From: Symbiodinium natans
Taxonomy: Eukaryota; Sar; Dinophyceae; Suessiales; Symbiodiniaceae
Length of the DNA: 64,000 nt
Reading direction: 5' to 3'
NCBI GenBank assembly: GCA_905221605.1
Contig: CAJNDS010002135.1
Location: 1,392,001 to 1,456,000 of the forward strand
Made by a program: the position numbers and the translations under genes. The notes under the pieces were generated by a model. That model did no database searches and had not been told where the DNA came from. It saw nothing but the letters and a program-made list of their open reading frames with translations. Positions 60,463 to 64,000 of this stretch are shown here, in pieces (positions within the stretch are counted from its first letter, which is position 1; each line of letters begins with the position of its first letter).

Positions 60463-60722
60463 AGTAGGGGCCTCCTGAATAAAGTCAAAATGGCCGGGCT
60501 GTTCAGGACACTCCGACTGTTTGGGTTTGGGGGCGCGCGTTGGGATCCTGAATAAAGGCAAACCGTCCGGGCGCCGTAAGAAAATTCCACGCGGCGCGCC
60601 TTTAAAGGATTGCTGGGCATCGCTGCCCTGTAAACTTATCCTAACTCCTCTCTAATAAATTCATATATATCCCGTGGACAGTGTAAACAGGAACAAGAAA
60701 GGGGGAGGGGGGCAGGTCTAAA
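60463..60722. mobile_element. Second block copy of the MITE-like element
   Basis: Same sequence as 20195-20460 apart from a few bases, including a shorter G run (GGGGGAGGGGGG). It was carried here with the large duplicated block. Confidence 0.62.
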
Positions 60723-62952
60723 GAGGGTGCAACATCAGTGTTGTGAGCAATGTTTTTTAGCCCACCACTGGGAAACTCAACAATGTCACTAACAATAGTA
60801 CCATAGCGTCATTAGCCCCTGTGGCATGATTAGTCCGATAAGATTATAATATGAGATCAATTAGTAATATGATTAATGCGAGTAACATGAGTGCTAGCAA
60901 GCCTAATACAATTTATGACACTAGTAAGCTTGGTAATGTTGTAACTGGAATTGCAATTTCTTGTCATTTACTTTTAGTTATGCTATTGATCATGCTAGTA
61001 AGCTAATACGCCTACTATACCGAACATTGCTGAATATAATACTAGTATCACGCTACTGATATTAGTAGTATTGGGACCATTCCTATAAACATGAAGAAAG
61101 GTTTACTTCTTGAGCTGCATTTTAGCTGCAGGATGGTTTGCGGTTAGTACTCCAGTGACTCTTTGGGCATAGTTTGGTCTTGTGCGCTCTAGGGACTTTA
61201 CGAGGATACTCTACGGCTGCGCGCTTCAGCGATTCTGGAATACTCTAGCACAAGCCTTCCAGGGCTTTTCCGGTGATCCTTTCGGCTTATTTTGGAAGAC
61301 TTTGGGTTTTGGTATTCTAGAGACTCTTTCGGGCAACCGTGCAAACCAATGAGTGATTTAGAAACCAAGTAAACTCATAATTTTTCTAGAAGTACGTGGT
61401 GCAGGGAACTTTGTGGCCCACGCCGCAGAGCGATAGTGATAACAGCAAGAAATCACTCGGGGGCTCTCTATGACATCAATGAGTGTTGTAGGAACCAAGT
61501 AAATTTCGTCACACAAACACATGGTGTAGGTCATTTGTTGACCGACACCACATAGGAACAGTGAGAAGACTATGAAATAACTAGGCCACCGTATATTAAA
61601 TCAGTATGTGGTGTGGAACCAGGTAAATTTACGAGCACATGGTGTAGGGAATGCTGTGGCATACGCCACATAGGGATAGTAGAAAAACTCAAGAAATCAC
61701 TGGGAAACTGTATATGATATCAATGAGTGTTGCGAGAACCAAGTACATATTTTTATACAAGCACATGGTGTAGGGAGCGTTGTGACCCACAATACGTAGG
61801 AACTGAATCACTGGGCAACCGTACATTAAATCAATAGGAACTAAGAATTTTTGCTTGTGCAAGCAAAGAACAATGAGAAAACCATTTAGTCACCAGGCAA
61901 CGGTATAAAGTAATGAATCCGCATAACAATATCACCATGTTTACTGTTCATATCAATAGCGTTCTTAGCAGTGCTGGCATTGCTCATGTTCATTATATTT
62001 TGTGTTAGCGCGATCCGAAAGCAAGGCCCTTGCAAGGACGCTGTGACTTTTCCTCGATACCATACGAGTACTATGCTGATACTACACGAATACTTTACCG
62101 CTGCCAGACTAGGTACCAGCACCAAGACCAAGACCAATAATAGTACTAACACGAATGCTAAAACTACAAGAAACTCTATACTACACTACACTATACAAAA
62201 TAGCCGGGACATAGCCGGGACTTTTGGGGTCTCTTTCGTTGCGTTTGTTTCATTCCTATCAAACGCTCGTATATGTATATTGTCAAAAAACTTTAAAGTT
62301 GCACATGCCGAATAATCCGACGTCCTATTTTATCTTGTCTTTTGGACTTGCATTGTTGTTTTTGGCTTTCGCTTTGCTTTGTTTTCTTTGCGTGCTGCTT
62401 GCCTACATTTAAAATGCGGTTTGCTCATGGATCCATGACACGAGCAAAAAATCCTACACTGCTATTCTGAAAACGAATTCGTGGTTTTGTGGTCATGATA
62501 ACTGTTCACGTTGCTGTTCTTGCACGCTGCTTGCCTATGTCTTTTCGAACTTGTGTTCTTCATTTATCTATAACACTTGGATCGATGAGGGGCGCTGGCA
62601 AGCTAAACAGCGAAAACACTCCGCCCGAGTTTCATTTCATGGGTTCGCGTTGCAGCTTCAGACTTTTACCCATTCGTGCCAACCCACAGCCCGAAAACAC
62701 CCAGCACCTAGCCCTCCAGCATTAAACAAAACACATGAGCGAAATGGACCGAAAGGCTGCTCGTTCATATATATATATATATATAATGTTTTTACTTCCT
62801 AGTCTATATGTGCTCAAATACGTAATTTCATTGAGACAGTAGCGCACGTGCCTTTGCCATTTGACATTTTGGATAGGTTCTTACAACAAAACATTTGTGG
62901 ACTCTGCTTGCGACTTGTCAATTGTTGATATATTCCGTAGCAACTAACGGGG

Positions 62953-64000
62953 ACACTGCTGGCGATCTGTGATTTTGGGACATCTTCTTTCAACAAAAAA
63001 ACTACGGGGGACACTGCTTGCGATTTGTGAATTCAGAAGAAAACTAAGGGGGGACACTGCTTGCGATTTGTGATTTTGGCATATATACTTTCAGGATTAA
63101 ACTTATTGGGGACACTGCTTGCGATTTGTGATTTTGGGACATCTTCTTGCAGCATAAAAACTAAGGGGGACACTGCTTGCGATTTATGAGTTTGGATAGT
63201 TCTTCATTCAGCAAAAAACTATGGGGAACACGGCTTGCGATTTGTGATTTTAGCACATACTCTTTCAGCAAGAAAACTGAGGGTGACACTGTTTGCGATT
63301 TAGGAGTTTGGATAGTTCTTCATTCAGCAAAAACTATTGGGGACATCGCTTGCGATTTGTGTTTTTGGAATTCTTTCAACAAAATCTCATGGGGACGTAT
63401 CCATTACATTCCGTAACAAACTAAGGGGGACACTACTTGCGATTTGTGATTGTGGGACATCCTCTTCTTGCAGCAAAAACAAACTAAGGGGGACACTGCT
63501 TGCGATTTGTAACTTTGGAGAATACTCCTTCAAAAAAAACTATATATGGGGGACACTGCTTGCGATTTGTGATTTTGGGACATCTTCTTTCAGGGGACAC
63601 TGCTTGCCATTTGCGAGTTTGGCACATACTCTTGTAGAAAAAACTAAGAGGGACACTGCTTGCGACTTGGTTTTGGTACATAGGCTTAGAGGAAAAATAT
63701 GGGGCACGCCGGGCACACTGCTTGCGATTTGTGACTTGGGACCATTTTCCTTACAGCAAAAAAATAAGGGTGACACTGCTTGCGATTTGTGAATTTGGGA
63801 TATATTCTTTCAGCAAAAAGGACTATGGGTGGACACTGCTTGGGATTTGTGATTTGGGGGGCATCTTCTTGCAGCAACAAAAACTAAGCGGGGACCCTGC
63901 TTGCGATTTGTGATTTTGGGACATCTTCTTTCAGCAAAAACCAAGGGGGACACTGCTTGCGGTTTTTGATTTTGGGGCATCTTCTTGCAGCAAAAAAATT
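62953..64000. repeat. 55-bp tandem array, right copy, truncated by window
   Basis: Same unit order as 22685-23732, including individual odd units such as the GGGCACGCCGGGCACACTG one, so this was copied as a block. Confidence 0.9.

Larger units (their letters stand above)
59673..64000. repeat. Large duplicated block, right copy, cut by the window end
   Basis: Near-identical direct copy of 19404-23732. It begins at the same (TA)n/GAGCCCGGAACC boundary and runs off the window inside the 55-bp array. Differences include a T to A change near 62299, altered G-run length near 60710 and AGTAG to GAATT near 61845. Confidence 0.92.

Overview
The window looks like nuclear DNA of a dinoflagellate or a close alveolate. 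The evidence is TTTAGGG/CCCTAAA telomere-type DNA scattered through it, genes cut into many small exons, introns that mostly start GC or GA and end AG|G, introns bounded by terminal inverted repeats, and a multi-domain globin/ion-channel protein of a kind I associate with dinoflagellates. I cannot name the species. There is one 100-N assembly gap (53243-53342).

Layout. 1-19.4 kb: telomere-repeat-rich DNA that looks like junk but hides a minus-strand gene of about 30 small exons (16192 down to 1952). The joined exons give a predicted 750-residue protein: HEAT-type helical repeats (residues about 1-410), an Ala/Pro/Ser linker, then a complete malonyl-CoA:ACP transacylase (MCAT/FabD family) with its FPGQG, GLSLGE, KLRG and GAFHT motifs. 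A second, smaller spliced minus-strand gene is likely at 17976-18819. 19.4-24.7 kb: an AT-richer block ending in a 55-bp tandem array; the same block returns at 59.67 kb and runs to the window end, almost identical. 24.7-30.1 kb: satellites (113-bp units, a GATGATAAAA array, a 119-base C run, and an AT-rich higher-order repeat with palindromic cores). 30.1-34.7 kb: more telomere-type DNA with small inverted-repeat elements. 34.7-46.9 kb: GC-richer DNA with many overlapping ORFs, none convincing, and a diverged duplicated segment (35 kb and 43.9 kb). 47.2-51.2 kb: a two-exon plus-strand gene for a 1089-residue protein with three globin-like domains, an ankyrin-like stretch and a six-transmembrane ion-transport domain. 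51.2-59.7 kb: telomere-type DNA with small elements and some isolated exon-like islands.

The most notable result is how the introns of the HEAT-MCAT gene are built. Several are single inverted-repeat elements (CTTGG...CCAAG) flanked by a 4-bp target duplication that begins with G on the coding strand. The end of the element supplies the AG acceptor and the duplicated target supplies an unusual GA or GC donor, so excision restores the reading frame exactly. Other introns are tracts of TTTAGGG flanked by 2-30 bp duplications of coding sequence. In genomes of this type, inserted DNA and telomeric filler appear to have become introns.
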